Below, piece after piece: positions 8,222-16,076 of a DNA stretch of 64,000 nt. The DNA is from Bacteroidaceae bacterium (GTDB taxonomy: Bacteria > Bacteroidota > Bacteroidia > Bacteroidales > Bacteroidaceae), in contig JAFYQK010000001.1 in NCBI GenBank assembly GCA_017547165.1, forward strand, positions 283,422 to 347,421, read 5' to 3'. Each line of letters begins with the position of its first letter. Positions within the stretch are counted from its first letter, which is position 1. The position numbers and the translations under genes are program-made. Under the pieces are notes generated by a model. It was not told where the DNA came from. It was given only the letters and a program-made list of their open reading frames with translations, and made no database searches.

Positions 8222-9565
8222 ATGTTAAAAACACTCCAAATGAAGAATTTTTGTAAACACCATTTTCTATTTATTTGTTTTTTTATTGCGATTTGCAGTG
8301 TTTCTTTTTCTGCTTCTGCATCATCATTGACAGAAACTCGTGATAGCATCGTAGTTGATTCAATTACGGGTGATACAAGAAAATATAAGATTACCGATAA
8401 TAAGGCATTAAAACCATTATATTGGGTTTATAATTATTTGGCTAATTCGAATAAGTTGCGCAGTGATGTAACTTATGATGGCGGTTTTGTATTTGGTCCT
8501 GCATATAATATCAATACTGGTTTTGCCATTGGTGGTGGTTATAGTGCTCTATATACTTTTGATAGAAATGATCCAACATTGAAGAAAAGCGTGGTAAATG
8601 GTTTCTTTCAGGCAAGTGTTAAGGGTATCGTTGCAATTGGTGTGGAAGGACATAATTATTTAAAAGGGGACAAGCAGCGTTTTAATTATGAATTTAGTTT
8701 TACGCACTATCCTTCTGCATTTTGGGGTATAGGAACAGAAACATCTCTAGATAACTATGAGAATAATGTCATGGTAGAGAGTAAACAGCTCTTGCTTAAA
8801 TTGGAAGGTGACTACACCTGGCGTTTGGCCAAGAATCTCTATTTCGGCCCCAAACTGGATTTTCTTTATTCCTACATGTATAAAACGAATGATATCATAC
8901 CTGCCAATCTTCCAGATTACAAGAGAACAGAAATAGAACAGGGAGTGAAGGAGTATGGTGATTTGATGAACTATCTTTTACGTTTTCCTGACGGAAGTGG
9001 ACGATATCAGGATAAAACGCAGGTTGCTCTTGGCTTGGGTGTTACTTTTACGTATGACTCTCGTGACTTTGTCACTAATGCCTACAAGGGACACTATTTC
9101 AATCTTCAGCAGTTAGGCTTTATGCCAGGTGTTAATGATTATGGATTTTTTACTACTGATGTAAAATACCAGTTTTATACTCCATTATGGAAAAAGTGTA
9201 CTCTAGCATTTCAGGCACATGGACGTTTCAACTATGGTAACGATGTTATACCCTGGATTCGTTTGGCAAGTACTGGTAATCAAGGCATGGGACGTGGATA
9301 TTTCTATGGACAATATCGTGACAATAACGTAATGGAAACCCAACTTGAACTTCGCCAACGTTTAATTTGGAGATTCGGAGTTGTTGCATGGGTTGGTGCA
9401 ATTAATGTTTTCCACGACTTTAATAGCATCTATATGAAGCAGACTTTGCCAACATATGGTTTTGGTCTTAGATGGGAATTCAAACCTCGTGTTAATGTGC
9501 GTGTTGATTGGGGATTCACTAAAACCGGAAACAGTATCATCTTCAATATAGGTGAAGCTTTCTAG
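8222..9565 (+). CDS. BamA/TamA-type outer-membrane beta-barrel protein
   Basis: A 447-residue protein with a signal peptide (hydrophobic FLFICFFIAICSVSFSA after MKNFCKHH) and a C-terminal half of alternating strands typical of the surface-antigen/Omp85 barrel: GYSALYTF, VTFTYDSRDF, GMGRGYFYGQYRDNN, and a final strand ending in NIGEAF with a terminal Phe. In Omp85 barrels the block with RGYFYG resembles the strand-15/loop-6 region. No clear POTRA domains precede the barrel, so it is a short family member with unknown role. ATG 8240 (MKNFCKHH) is an alternative start that gives a more canonical signal peptide. Confidence 0.85.
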   Translation: MLKTLQMKNFCKHHFLFICFFIAICSVSFSASASSLTETRDSIVVDSITGDTRKYKITDNKALKPLYWVYNYLANSNKLRSDVTYDGGFVFGPAYNINTGFAIGGGYSALYTFDRNDPTLKKSVVNGFFQASVKGIVAIGVEGHNYLKGDKQRFNYEFSFTHYPSAFWGIGTETSLDNYENNVMVESKQLLLKLEGDYTWRLAKNLYFGPKLDFLYSYMYKTNDIIPANLPDYKRTEIEQGVKEYGDLMNYLLRFPDGSGRYQDKTQVALGLGVTFTYDSRDFVTNAYKGHYFNLQQLGFMPGVNDYGFFTTDVKYQFYTPLWKKCTLAFQAHGRFNYGNDVIPWIRLASTGNQGMGRGYFYGQYRDNNVMETQLELRQRLIWRFGVVAWVGAINVFHDFNSIYMKQTLPTYGFGLRWEFKPRVNVRVDWGFTKTGNSIIFNIGEAF

Positions 9566-9619
9566 TAAATAATCTACCAAATAACTAATCCAATAAGTTC
9601 ATCTTTCAAAATTATTGTT

Positions 9620-10594
9620 ATGAGAAGACGGCTATTAATACTATTTGTTAATTTTTCTGTTGTTCTTGCTTGTTTTGCACAAAGAGAGGAGCTAATAAAG
9701 TTTGCGGATTTTGAGCAATGGATGAAACGAGACATCAAAGAAAGTGGAGTAATTGGTGGAGAAACTAAGACTTTATATGAAATAGCTCCGTCTGCTCATT
9801 GGAATAAAGACAACAAGAAACAAAATACCCCATATTGTAATCAGGGGGGATCTCCATGGGCTACAAGTAATATTTATGCCCGAGTTAGTGGTATAAATAA
9901 AACTAATATCAGTGTTTGGAGAGATGTTCATGACAATGGTTATTGTGTTAAGTTACAGACCCATATAGAAAATGTAAAGGTTTTAGGCTTAATAAATATA
10001 AGTGTGTTGGCTTCTGGGGCTATCTTCACAGGTGAGATGATAGAACCTATTACTGATACGGATAATCCTATGTCAAAAATGGACTTAGGTGTTCCTTTTA
10101 ATAAGAAACCTAAGGCAATAAAATTTGATTATAAAGTACATCTCACTGGAGAACCTAATCGCATTAGACAATCAGGTTTCTCAAAGGTTACGACAGTTCC
10201 AGGTAAAGATATGCCAGAAATGGTTGTTTATTTGCAACATCGTACGGAGGATGCTGATGGCAATATTGTAGCTAAAAGAGTAGGAACCTTGATTTATAAC
10301 TTCCCAAAGAGTACTAATGGTTGGCGCATAGGTCAGACTTTCGAGATACATTACGGTGATATAACATCTGCATCATTCTATGAAAGTCGTATGGGGCTTC
10401 TAAATGGGGCCAAGTCATTGTATGCAAGGAATAGTAAAGGTAAGGTTGTTCCAATTAATGAGAATGCATGGGCAGATAAGTCTTTGAACCCCACTCATGC
10501 TATTGTAAAATTTGATAGCAGTTGTGGTGGTGCCTATATTGGTACAATTGGTACAACTTTATGGTTAGACAACATAAAATGGGTATATGATTAA
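9620..10594 (+). CDS. PCMD-domain secreted protein
   Basis: A 324-residue protein with a signal peptide (residues 1-20, ending VLACFA). The body matches the putative carbohydrate metabolism domain (PCMD) seen in many Bacteroidota secreted proteins: the strand pattern FDYKVH in the middle and the closing LWLDNIKWVY near the C terminus, which resembles carbohydrate-binding beta-sandwiches. Function is not established; polysaccharide binding is a guess from the family. The last 8 bases overlap nspC, so the two are probably translated from one message, which is an unexpected partnership between an exported protein and a polyamine enzyme. Confidence 0.85.
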   Translation: MRRRLLILFVNFSVVLACFAQREELIKFADFEQWMKRDIKESGVIGGETKTLYEIAPSAHWNKDNKKQNTPYCNQGGSPWATSNIYARVSGINKTNISVWRDVHDNGYCVKLQTHIENVKVLGLINISVLASGAIFTGEMIEPITDTDNPMSKMDLGVPFNKKPKAIKFDYKVHLTGEPNRIRQSGFSKVTTVPGKDMPEMVVYLQHRTEDADGNIVAKRVGTLIYNFPKSTNGWRIGQTFEIHYGDITSASFYESRMGLLNGAKSLYARNSKGKVVPINENAWADKSLNPTHAIVKFDSSCGGAYIGTIGTTLWLDNIKWVYD

Positions 10595-11786
10595 TTTAAA
10601 AAAAGATAGTTTGGTGAACACACCTTATTATATGATTGAAGAAAGGTTGCTAAGACGCAACCTTTCTCTTATTAAAGACGTTGCGGAACAGAGTGGATGT
10701 GAAATTATATTGGCATTCAAGGCTTTTGCTCTATGGAAGACATTTCCTATATTTCGTGAGTATATCAATCATACGACTGCCAGTAGTCCATATGAGGCTC
10801 GTCTTGCTTTTGAAGAGTTTGGAAGCTCTGCTCATACTTATAGTCCTGCGTATACTGAAGAAACATTTGAAGACATTTTACGTTTTTCTTCTCATGTCAC
10901 TTTTAATAGTTTGTCGCAGTATCAGCGTTTTTATCCCTTTGTAAAAAAGTGGAATCTTGAACGTGGGATAGACTCTAGTGTCTGTTGTGGAATACGTATC
11001 AATCCAGAGCATTCGCATATAGAAACAGACCTTTATAATCCAACAGCTCCTGGTTCTCGCTTTGGTATAATCTCTTCACAGTTACCACTACAACTACCCG
11101 AAGGTATTGAGGGGTTCCATTGTCATTGTCATTGTGAGAGTAGTGCAGAGGATTTGGTTGATAATCTAAAATATATTGAGGCAAAATTTGGGCAATGGTT
11201 TAGCCAAATCAAGTGGCTTAATCTTGGTGGAGGACATCTTATGACCCGTAAAGGTTATAATGTTTCTTTGCTGATAGATACGATAAAGGATCTTAGATAT
11301 CGTTATCCTCAATTGAAAATAATTTTAGAACCAGGATCCGCATTTGCTTGGCAAACAGGTCCATTAGTGGCTTCTGTTGTAGATATTGTTGACAATCATG
11401 ATATACGTACTGCAATCTTAGATGTATCTTTTACTTGTCATATGCCTGATTGCCTCGAAATGCCATATTGGCCTGCGGTGCGAGGGGCTGAAACGATTGA
11501 GGATCCTGAGGGTAATATCACTTCAAAAGACGATAATGAAGGTTATGTGTATCGTTTAGGTTCAAACTCTTGTCTAAGTGGAGATTTTATGAGTTCATGG
11601 CGTTTTGATCATCAATTACAGATAGGTGAGAAGATAATCTTTGAGGATATGATACATTATACAACGGTCAAGACTTGTATGTTTAACGGAATTCATCATC
11701 CTTCTTTGACGATATTACGAGAAAATGGTGTGCACGAAATCTTACGTGAATATGTGTATGAGGATTATCGTGATAGAATGGATTAG
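10587..11786 (+). CDS. nspC: Carboxynorspermidine decarboxylase
   Basis: A 399-residue PLP enzyme of the alanine-racemase-like fold III group, which decarboxylates carboxynorspermidine or carboxyspermidine in polyamine synthesis. In gut Bacteroidota the pathway yields spermidine. The PLP lysine is in AFKAFALWK (about residue 45), a histidine block FHCHCHCES and the phosphate-binding LNLGGGH lie mid-protein, and the C-terminal SNSCLSGDFMS carries the catalytic cysteine of this enzyme family. The partner dehydrogenase is not in the window. It overlaps the PCMD gene by 8 bases and is followed by a terminator. Confidence 0.95.
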   Translation: MINLKKDSLVNTPYYMIEERLLRRNLSLIKDVAEQSGCEIILAFKAFALWKTFPIFREYINHTTASSPYEARLAFEEFGSSAHTYSPAYTEETFEDILRFSSHVTFNSLSQYQRFYPFVKKWNLERGIDSSVCCGIRINPEHSHIETDLYNPTAPGSRFGIISSQLPLQLPEGIEGFHCHCHCESSAEDLVDNLKYIEAKFGQWFSQIKWLNLGGGHLMTRKGYNVSLLIDTIKDLRYRYPQLKIILEPGSAFAWQTGPLVASVVDIVDNHDIRTAILDVSFTCHMPDCLEMPYWPAVRGAETIEDPEGNITSKDDNEGYVYRLGSNSCLSGDFMSSWRFDHQLQIGEKIIFEDMIHYTTVKTCMFNGIHHPSLTILRENGVHEILREYVYEDYRDRMD

Positions 11787-11874
11787 TTAAGGTTTATGTA
11801 ATATGAGATAACGGATGCAGGTTGTATTTTCGCGTAATAAATGATTGTTTGTAATTTTTGCGAAATTAAAATAT

Positions 11875-11908
11875 AGGGTTGATACTCGAGTATCAACCCT
11901 TCTTTTTG
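11875..11908 (+). terminator. Terminator after nspC
   Basis: A 26-base perfect palindrome (AGGGTTGATACTC and its complement) followed by TCTTTTTG, about 90 bases after the nspC stop. Confidence 0.8.
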
Positions 11909-11979
11909 TAAATGTCATTGCTAAAACCATATAACTATGAGCAAATTCATTTGTTTTTCTGGATAGTAAAATAAAACAA

Positions 11980-12010
11980 AAAACCGAAGGATTCTAATTC
12001 CTTCGGTTTT
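11980..12010. terminator. Terminator at the 3' end of the tRNA cluster
   Basis: The hairpin AAAACCGAAGGA / TCCTTCGGTTTT lies just after the last tRNA gene read on the minus strand. A and T flanks make it potentially bidirectional. Confidence 0.75.
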
Positions 12011-12017
12011 TCTTTTG

Positions 12018-12090
12018 AGCGGAAAACGAGGCTCGAACTCGCGACCCCAACCTTGGCAAGGTTGTGCTCTACCAACTGAGCTATTTCCGC
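12018..12090 (-). tRNA. tRNA-Gly (anticodon GCC), copy 2 in transcript order
   Basis: The minus strand folds as a 73-base cloverleaf: acceptor GCGGAAA/TTTCCGC, D arm with AGTTGGTAGAGC, anticodon loop TTGCCAA (GCC), T arm with GTTCGAGC. CCA is not encoded. The sequence is identical to the tRNA-Gly at the other end of the cluster. Confidence 0.96.
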
Positions 12091-12099
12091 AATTGAAAG

Positions 12100-12180
12100 T
12101 GAAGAGGAGGAGACTCGAACTCCCACGCCTCGCGGCACTGCCACCTCAAAGCAGCGCGTCTACCATTCCGCCACCTCTCC
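12100..12180 (-). tRNA. tRNA-Leu (anticodon GAG)
   Basis: A class II tRNA with a long variable arm. Acceptor GGAGAGG pairs with CCTCTTC (one G-U), the anticodon loop TTGAGGT gives GAG, and the T loop has GTTCGAGTC. CCA is not encoded. Confidence 0.94.
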
Positions 12181-12200
12181 ATTTCTTTATCACAAAGTTG

Positions 12201-12285
12201 TGGTGCCCAAGACAGGAGTCGAACCTGCACGCCTCTCGACACACGCACCTGAAACGTGCGCGTCTACCAATTCCGCCACTTGGGC
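12201..12285 (-). tRNA. tRNA-Leu (anticodon CAG)
   Basis: A class II tRNA with a long variable arm. Acceptor GCCCAAG pairs with CTTGGGC, the anticodon loop TTCAGGT gives CAG, the T loop has GTTCGACTC, and CCA is encoded at 12201-12203. Confidence 0.95.
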
Positions 12286-12292
12286 TGCTTTG

Positions 12293-12365
12293 AGCGGAAA
12301 ACGAGGCTCGAACTCGCGACCCCAACCTTGGCAAGGTTGTGCTCTACCAACTGAGCTATTTCCGC
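12293..12365 (-). tRNA. tRNA-Gly (anticodon GCC), copy 1 in transcript order
   Basis: Identical over 73 bases to the copy at 12018-12090. It is the first tRNA of the minus-strand cluster, about 70 bases after a TACCTTTG promoter box. Confidence 0.96.
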
Positions 12366-12432
12366 ATTTAGTATTTTGCGCTTTGTGATTTGAATCATCC
12401 CTATGGGATTGCATTTCCTCTGAATTGCGGTG

Positions 12433-12440
12433 CAAAGGTA
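12433..12440 (-). promoter_or_regulatory. Predicted -7 box of the tRNA cluster
   Basis: The minus strand reads TACCTTTG, an exact TAnnTTTG match, 68 bases before the first tRNA. It would drive the four-tRNA transcript. Confidence 0.6.
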
Positions 12441-12870
12441 TATCTTTTTTTTGAATGTTGCAAGTTTATCAAAGAAAAAATGCTCTTTTTCTTTTAAAAA
12501 GTAAAATGCCTAACAGTTTCTTCGTTGACTTTTGTTGGTGCTGGTGTTTGCTTCGTAGTATTAGTTTCTTTCAATCACTATAATGTCTTGCTCAAAATAT
12601 AGTAATGTATTCTTTGTTTTTGTTCTTTTGAATATTTGGGTTGTCTTGTTCATGGTATTTTTAATTATATTATAAAATCAAATTGATTGAATCTATTTCC
12701 CTTTTTGTTGTTCATTGCATATTTGCCAGTTATTACTTTTGTAAGTATTTGATGTTCGTCTTATTAGGAACAGTAGGTAATCTAAGTTCATATCATATTA
12801 ATTATTGTAGCATAAAATGCTACGATGTTGTACTTTTAGTTTTTAGATCTCTTATTTTGATTTTGTAAAA
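12441..12870. other. AT-rich intergenic stretch without a recognised gene
   Basis: This stretch lies between the tRNA promoter and the rpmA terminator. Short open frames here lack coding character. A small perfect hairpin (GTAGCAT / ATGCTAC, 12807-12823) is present. I found no RNA family I can name. Confidence 0.5.
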
Positions 12871-12871
12871 A

Positions 12872-12905
12872 ATAAGGTTCAAAGTCTCTTGACCTTGAAC
12901 CTTAT
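12872..12905 (-). terminator. Terminator of the rplU-rpmA operon
   Basis: Eleven-base arms ATAAGGTTCAA / TTGAACCTTAT around a 12-base loop, followed on the minus strand by TTTTTTAC. It lies about 30 bases after the rpmA stop. Confidence 0.85.
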
Positions 12906-12932
12906 ATAGCTTGTTCTTGTGTTTATTAGAAC

Positions 12933-13196
12933 TTATGCTTCTGCGATGGGCTCAACGCTTACTGTTGAGCGGTTGAGACGACCCTTGCGGAAAGTCACGA
13001 TACCGTCTGCCAATGCAAACAGAGTGTCATCCTTGCCGATGCCTACGTTCTTACCAGGATAGTGGCGTGTGCCACGCTGACGTACGATTACATTGCCGGC
13101 AACGCACTTCTCACCACCGAAGATTTTGATACCGAGTCTCTGTGAAGCTGATTCACGACCGTTCTTTGAACTACCAACACCTTTTTTATGTGCCAT
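12933..13196 (-). CDS. rpmA: 50S ribosomal protein L27
   Basis: An 87-residue ribosomal protein near the peptidyl-transferase centre. The N terminus [22 protein letters not shown] is the family signature, and [21 protein letters not shown] follows. No N-terminal extension of the kind cleaved in Firmicutes is present. It lies 28 bases after rplU, the standard rplU-rpmA order. GC content is higher than in neighbouring genes, as expected for a highly expressed gene. Confidence 0.98.
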   Translation of the reverse strand: MAHKKGVGSSKNGRESASQRLGIKIFGGEKCVAGNVIVRQRGTRHYPGKNVGIGKDDTLFALADGIVTFRKGRLNRSTVSVEPIAEA

Positions 13197-13224
13197 TTCT
13201 GTGTTCCTCCTGTGATTTTAGTGA

Positions 13225-13542
13225 TTAAGCAATAACTTCCTTGATAGTCAACTCTGTGAACTGCTGACGGTGACCGTTCAGCTTGCGGTAGCCCTTACGA
13301 CGCTTCTTGTGGAAAACAAGAACCTTGTCGCCCTTTACAAGGGGAGAAACTACTTCGCATACTACCTTAGCGCCCTCTACGGTGGGAGCACCTACGGTGA
13401 TAGTACCATTGTTGTCTACCAACAACACTTTCTCAAACTCAGCAGTCTGGCCAACCTCTGCACCAGCAATGTGGTGAACGAAGAGCTTCTTACCAGCTTC
13501 AGCTTTGAACTGCTGACCGTTAATCTCTACGATTGCGTACAT
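13225..13542 (-). CDS. rplU: 50S ribosomal protein L21
   Basis: A 105-residue 23S-rRNA-binding ribosomal protein. It starts [20 protein letters not shown] and ends with the [19 protein letters not shown] block characteristic of L21. It is the first gene of the rplU-rpmA pair and is preceded by a leader of about 80 bases with hairpin potential and a TAACTTTG promoter box. Confidence 0.98.
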   Translation of the reverse strand: MYAIVEINGQQFKAEAGKKLFVHHIAGAEVGQTAEFEKVLLVDNNGTITVGAPTVEGAKVVCEVVSPLVKGDKVLVFHKKRRKGYRKLNGHRQQFTELTIKEVIA

Positions 13543-13622
13543 TTGTTTAATTAATTATAACGGGTTTGACCGCGGGGCGGAGTCAACTCGTGACCCACTT
13601 TTTCGAGCCTCTACGGCATAAA
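13543..13622 (-). promoter_or_regulatory. Structured leader of rplU-rpmA
   Basis: The predicted leader between the promoter and the rplU start is GC-rich compared with the surroundings and contains a GGGTCA / TGACTC hairpin and a CCGCCCCGCGG block. Ribosomal-protein leaders often bind their own product, so autoregulation is possible but only inferred. Confidence 0.35.
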
Positions 13623-13629
13623 TCGGCTG

Positions 13630-13637
13630 CAAAGTTA
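13630..13637 (-). promoter_or_regulatory. Predicted -7 box of the rplU promoter
   Basis: The minus strand reads TAACTTTG, an exact TAnnTTTG match, about 90 bases before the rplU start. Confidence 0.6.
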
Positions 13638-13679
13638 ATGCTTTCTTATGATATATGCAAGAAATGATGAATTAAAAGC

Positions 13680-14261
13680 TTATTTTTTAGCGTTATATCG
13701 TTTGTTTAGGCCTGTAACAATATCATTTGTAATGTTATATTTTGGATTTGCTACAAGGAAGTTGTCGCCAGCCTTAATCATTACATAATCATACTTTTTT
13801 GTCTGGTTGTATATCTTCAGGAAATTTTGAATGCTATCACGTGCTTCCTGGTTAATGCGTAATTGCTCTTCATTGAATTCGTTTTGCAATTTTGTTGCAA
13901 GTTGTTGAAGTTCCAGTTCTTGTTGTTGTAGTCCTTTTTGGGCTTTTTCAAGTTCGTCGCGAGTCTGAAAACCATTGTTCTCATATTTGCGCTGAAGAGC
14001 AATTGCGCTTGATTCAAGTTTGCGTTGCTTTTGAGCCAAAGTGTTTTGGATATCTGTGCCCTTTCGTGTTAGCACTTCTTCGTAGTCTTTGTACAATTGA
14101 TATTGGTTTAGTAAACTATCAAATTCAACGTATGCAATGCGCAAACCTACAGATTCGGATTCTGTGTTCTGTGCAGTTTCGTTTGTTTCTTTCTGTGTGT
14201 TTTTACAGCATGATGTAAAACTAATAGCTATTGTAATAGCTAAAAAGAGCATTTTTTTCAT
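13680..14261 (-). CDS. OmpH/Skp-like periplasmic lipoprotein
   Basis: A 193-residue protein with a lipoprotein-type signal (residues 1-18, AISFTSC followed by a second Cys). It has a Thr/Glu/Asn-rich linker and then the Skp/OmpH pattern: a strand IAYVEFDSLL, a long coiled coil with heptads (KQRKLESSAIALQRKYEN, LQQQELELQQLATKL), and a closing strand YDYVMIKAGDNFLVANP. Skp proteins are trimeric chaperones for outer-membrane proteins; this one would be membrane-anchored. It lies 24 bases after a small membrane-protein gene and is probably co-transcribed with it. Confidence 0.88.
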   Translation of the reverse strand: MKKMLFLAITIAISFTSCCKNTQKETNETAQNTESESVGLRIAYVEFDSLLNQYQLYKDYEEVLTRKGTDIQNTLAQKQRKLESSAIALQRKYENNGFQTRDELEKAQKGLQQQELELQQLATKLQNEFNEEQLRINQEARDSIQNFLKIYNQTKKYDYVMIKAGDNFLVANPKYNITNDIVTGLNKRYNAKK

Positions 14262-14285
14262 TGTTATTTGTTTGATGTTATTTGT

Positions 14286-14495
14286 TTATGAATGTTCTTT
14301 GATTTTGTGCGGACTTTGTCGTCTCATCATTTTGTCCATGCTTTGAACGCAATGAATTCCTCTTTTTCTCATTTCTGGACTTTGTCCTATGTGCAGGCTG
14401 CGAAATTTTCCTTTTTTTTGAAGAATAATGCGTATGGACAGAAGTAAAATGCTAATTGAACAAATTCCAAGTGTTAAGAGTAGCAGTTTCAACAT
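14286..14495 (-). CDS. Small conserved membrane protein of Bacteroidales
   Basis: A 69-residue protein with one N-terminal membrane segment (about residues 2-24, LLLLTLGICSISILLLSI) and a short cytoplasmic tail containing KGKFRSLHIG, MRKRGIHCVQSMD. The tail pattern (a basic stretch, then RKRGI-C-QS) is one I know from small Bacteroidales proteins of unknown function. It is the first gene ahead of the OmpH-like gene, with a good promoter about 40 bases upstream. No function can be given. Confidence 0.75.
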   Translation of the reverse strand: MLKLLLLTLGICSISILLLSIRIILQKKGKFRSLHIGQSPEMRKRGIHCVQSMDKMMRRQSPHKIKEHS

Positions 14496-14502
14496 TTATT
14501 TG

Positions 14503-14510
14503 TATATTTG
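14503..14510 (+). promoter_or_regulatory. Predicted -7 box of pepD
   Basis: The plus strand reads TATATTTG, matching TAnnTTTG, about 110 bases before the pepD start. The long frame that reads through here from 14428 is therefore not the real start. Confidence 0.45.
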
Positions 14511-14537
14511 CATACGATATATTATAAAATCAGATGG

Positions 14538-14569
14538 CAAAGATAGTGAATATTTGCGTATCCTCCAAA
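14538..14569 (-). promoter_or_regulatory. Predicted promoter of the small membrane protein / OmpH-like unit
   Basis: On the minus strand TTTG (14566-14569) is followed after 20 bases by TATCTTTG (14538-14545), a full match to the Bacteroidota -33/-7 promoter. Confidence 0.65.
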
Positions 14570-14622
14570 TAAAATTAAATAGCAATTATAGGTATATTTT
14601 AATGATAAATTTTGATAAACAT

Positions 14623-16065
14623 ATGACAAACTTAAAACCTTCTTCAGTTTTTGAGGCTTTTAGAGAAATAAATCAGGTTCCTCGTCCATCGAAAAAAGAA
14701 GATAAAATGATGGATTATCTTTTAGGTGTAGGCCGTGAACTTGGATTGGAAACTGTTCGTGACGAGATAGGTAATGTTGTTATTCGCAAACCTGCAACTC
14801 CAGGCATGGAGAATAAACCCATTGTAGTATTGCAGAGCCATATGGATATGGTGTGTGAGAAGAACAACGATGTGGAGTTTGATTTCGAGAAAGATGCTAT
14901 TCAGGCTTATGTTGATGGTGAATGGATGAAGGCCAAAGGTACTACATTAGGCGCTGACGATGGCATTGGTTGTGCTATGGAAATAGCAATTTTGCGCGCA
15001 AACGACATCAAGCATGGTCCTTTAGAGTGTGTTTTTACTCGTGATGAGGAGACTGGTTTGACTGGTGCTGAAGCAATGCCCGCAGACTTCTTGCAAGGTC
15101 GTATGATGGTTAACCTGGATAACGAAGAAGAGGGGTATATTTTTGTAAGTTGTGCTGGAGGTTGTCGAACGGCTGCAACTTTCCGTTACGAGGATGTTCC
15201 TGTAGAGGAGGGTATGTTCTTCGTGCGTTTAACTATAAAAGGTTTGACTGGAGGTCATTCTGGTGACGATATCAATAAGATGCGTGCCAATGCTAATAAG
15301 TTGCTTGCTCGCTTCCTGTATATGCAACAGGAGAAAACTAATCTTCGTTTGGTTGATATCCAGGCTGGAGGTCTTCATAATGCTATTCCACGTGAAGCTT
15401 CTTGTGTAGTTGCTATACCTTATGCTTATAAGGAGCAGATTCGTGTAGATTGGAATATATATCAATCTAATGTTGAGGAGGAGTATAATCGTACCGAGCA
15501 GTCAATGGAGTTTATCTTGGAGAGTGAAGATACCCCAAGTAGTGTTATTGATGAGAAGACCAGTCGCAATTTGATTCTAGCCTTGCAGGCTGTAGATAAT
15601 GGCATCTATGCGATGTGTCAGGATATAGATTTGGTTGAGACCAGTTCAAATTTAGCTAATATCAGAAAGAATCCAGCAGACCATACTATTGTCGTTAATT
15701 CGAGTCAGCGTAGCAGTATTTTGAGCGCACGCCACAACATGGCGGCAACTATCCGTGCTACTTTCGAATTGGCTGGTGCTGAGGTAGAGAGTGGCGAGGG
15801 TTATCCTGGATGGAAAATGAATCCCAATAGCAAACTTTTAGTCGTTGCCGTTGAACAATACAAGAAACTATATGGTAAGGGGCCTTTCGTTGGCGGAATT
15901 CATGCAGGTTTAGAGTGTGGATTGTTTAGCGAAAAGTTCCCAGGAATGGATATGGTGAGTCTCGGCCCCACTATGCGTGGAGTGCATAGTCCTGATGAGC
16001 GTATGCATATTCCCAGCGTGCAGTTGGTATGGGATCATCTGTTGGCAATTTTGGCAAATATCTAA
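14623..16065 (+). CDS. pepD: Aminoacyl-histidine dipeptidase (M20 peptidase)
   Basis: About 480 residues. It is a cytosolic zinc dipeptidase of the PepD branch of M20, hydrolysing Xaa-His and other dipeptides. The metal and catalytic motifs are intact: LQSHMDMVCEKN, TTLGADDGIG, FTRDEETGLTG, and a late GGIHAGLECG. I place the start at MTNLKPSS (14623), which aligns with the usual family N terminus; ATG 14602, seven codons earlier, is an alternative. The open frame extends to 14428, but that part is crossed by a promoter and has no coding character. The next gene begins 11 bases after the stop. Confidence 0.95.
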   Translation: MTNLKPSSVFEAFREINQVPRPSKKEDKMMDYLLGVGRELGLETVRDEIGNVVIRKPATPGMENKPIVVLQSHMDMVCEKNNDVEFDFEKDAIQAYVDGEWMKAKGTTLGADDGIGCAMEIAILRANDIKHGPLECVFTRDEETGLTGAEAMPADFLQGRMMVNLDNEEEGYIFVSCAGGCRTAATFRYEDVPVEEGMFFVRLTIKGLTGGHSGDDINKMRANANKLLARFLYMQQEKTNLRLVDIQAGGLHNAIPREASCVVAIPYAYKEQIRVDWNIYQSNVEEEYNRTEQSMEFILESEDTPSSVIDEKTSRNLILALQAVDNGIYAMCQDIDLVETSSNLANIRKNPADHTIVVNSSQRSSILSARHNMAATIRATFELAGAEVESGEGYPGWKMNPNSKLLVVAVEQYKKLYGKGPFVGGIHAGLECGLFSEKFPGMDMVSLGPTMRGVHSPDERMHIPSVQLVWDHLLAILANI

Positions 16066-16076
16066 TTCATCATAAC

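Noticed and set aside
11947-12435. Short open frames across the tRNA cluster
   Set aside because: They are translations of tRNA genes (repeated RVSSSSL-type and LVEH-type words) and not proteins.
12683-12868. 61-residue frame between the tRNA cluster and rpmA
   Set aside because: It lies in AT-rich DNA with no ribosome-binding site or promoter, and has random-looking composition.
14428-14622. N-terminal extension of pepD in the open frame from 14428
   Set aside because: A promoter box (14503-14510) and the divergent small membrane-protein promoter lie inside it, and the residues do not look like the family. The start at 14623 or 14602 fits.
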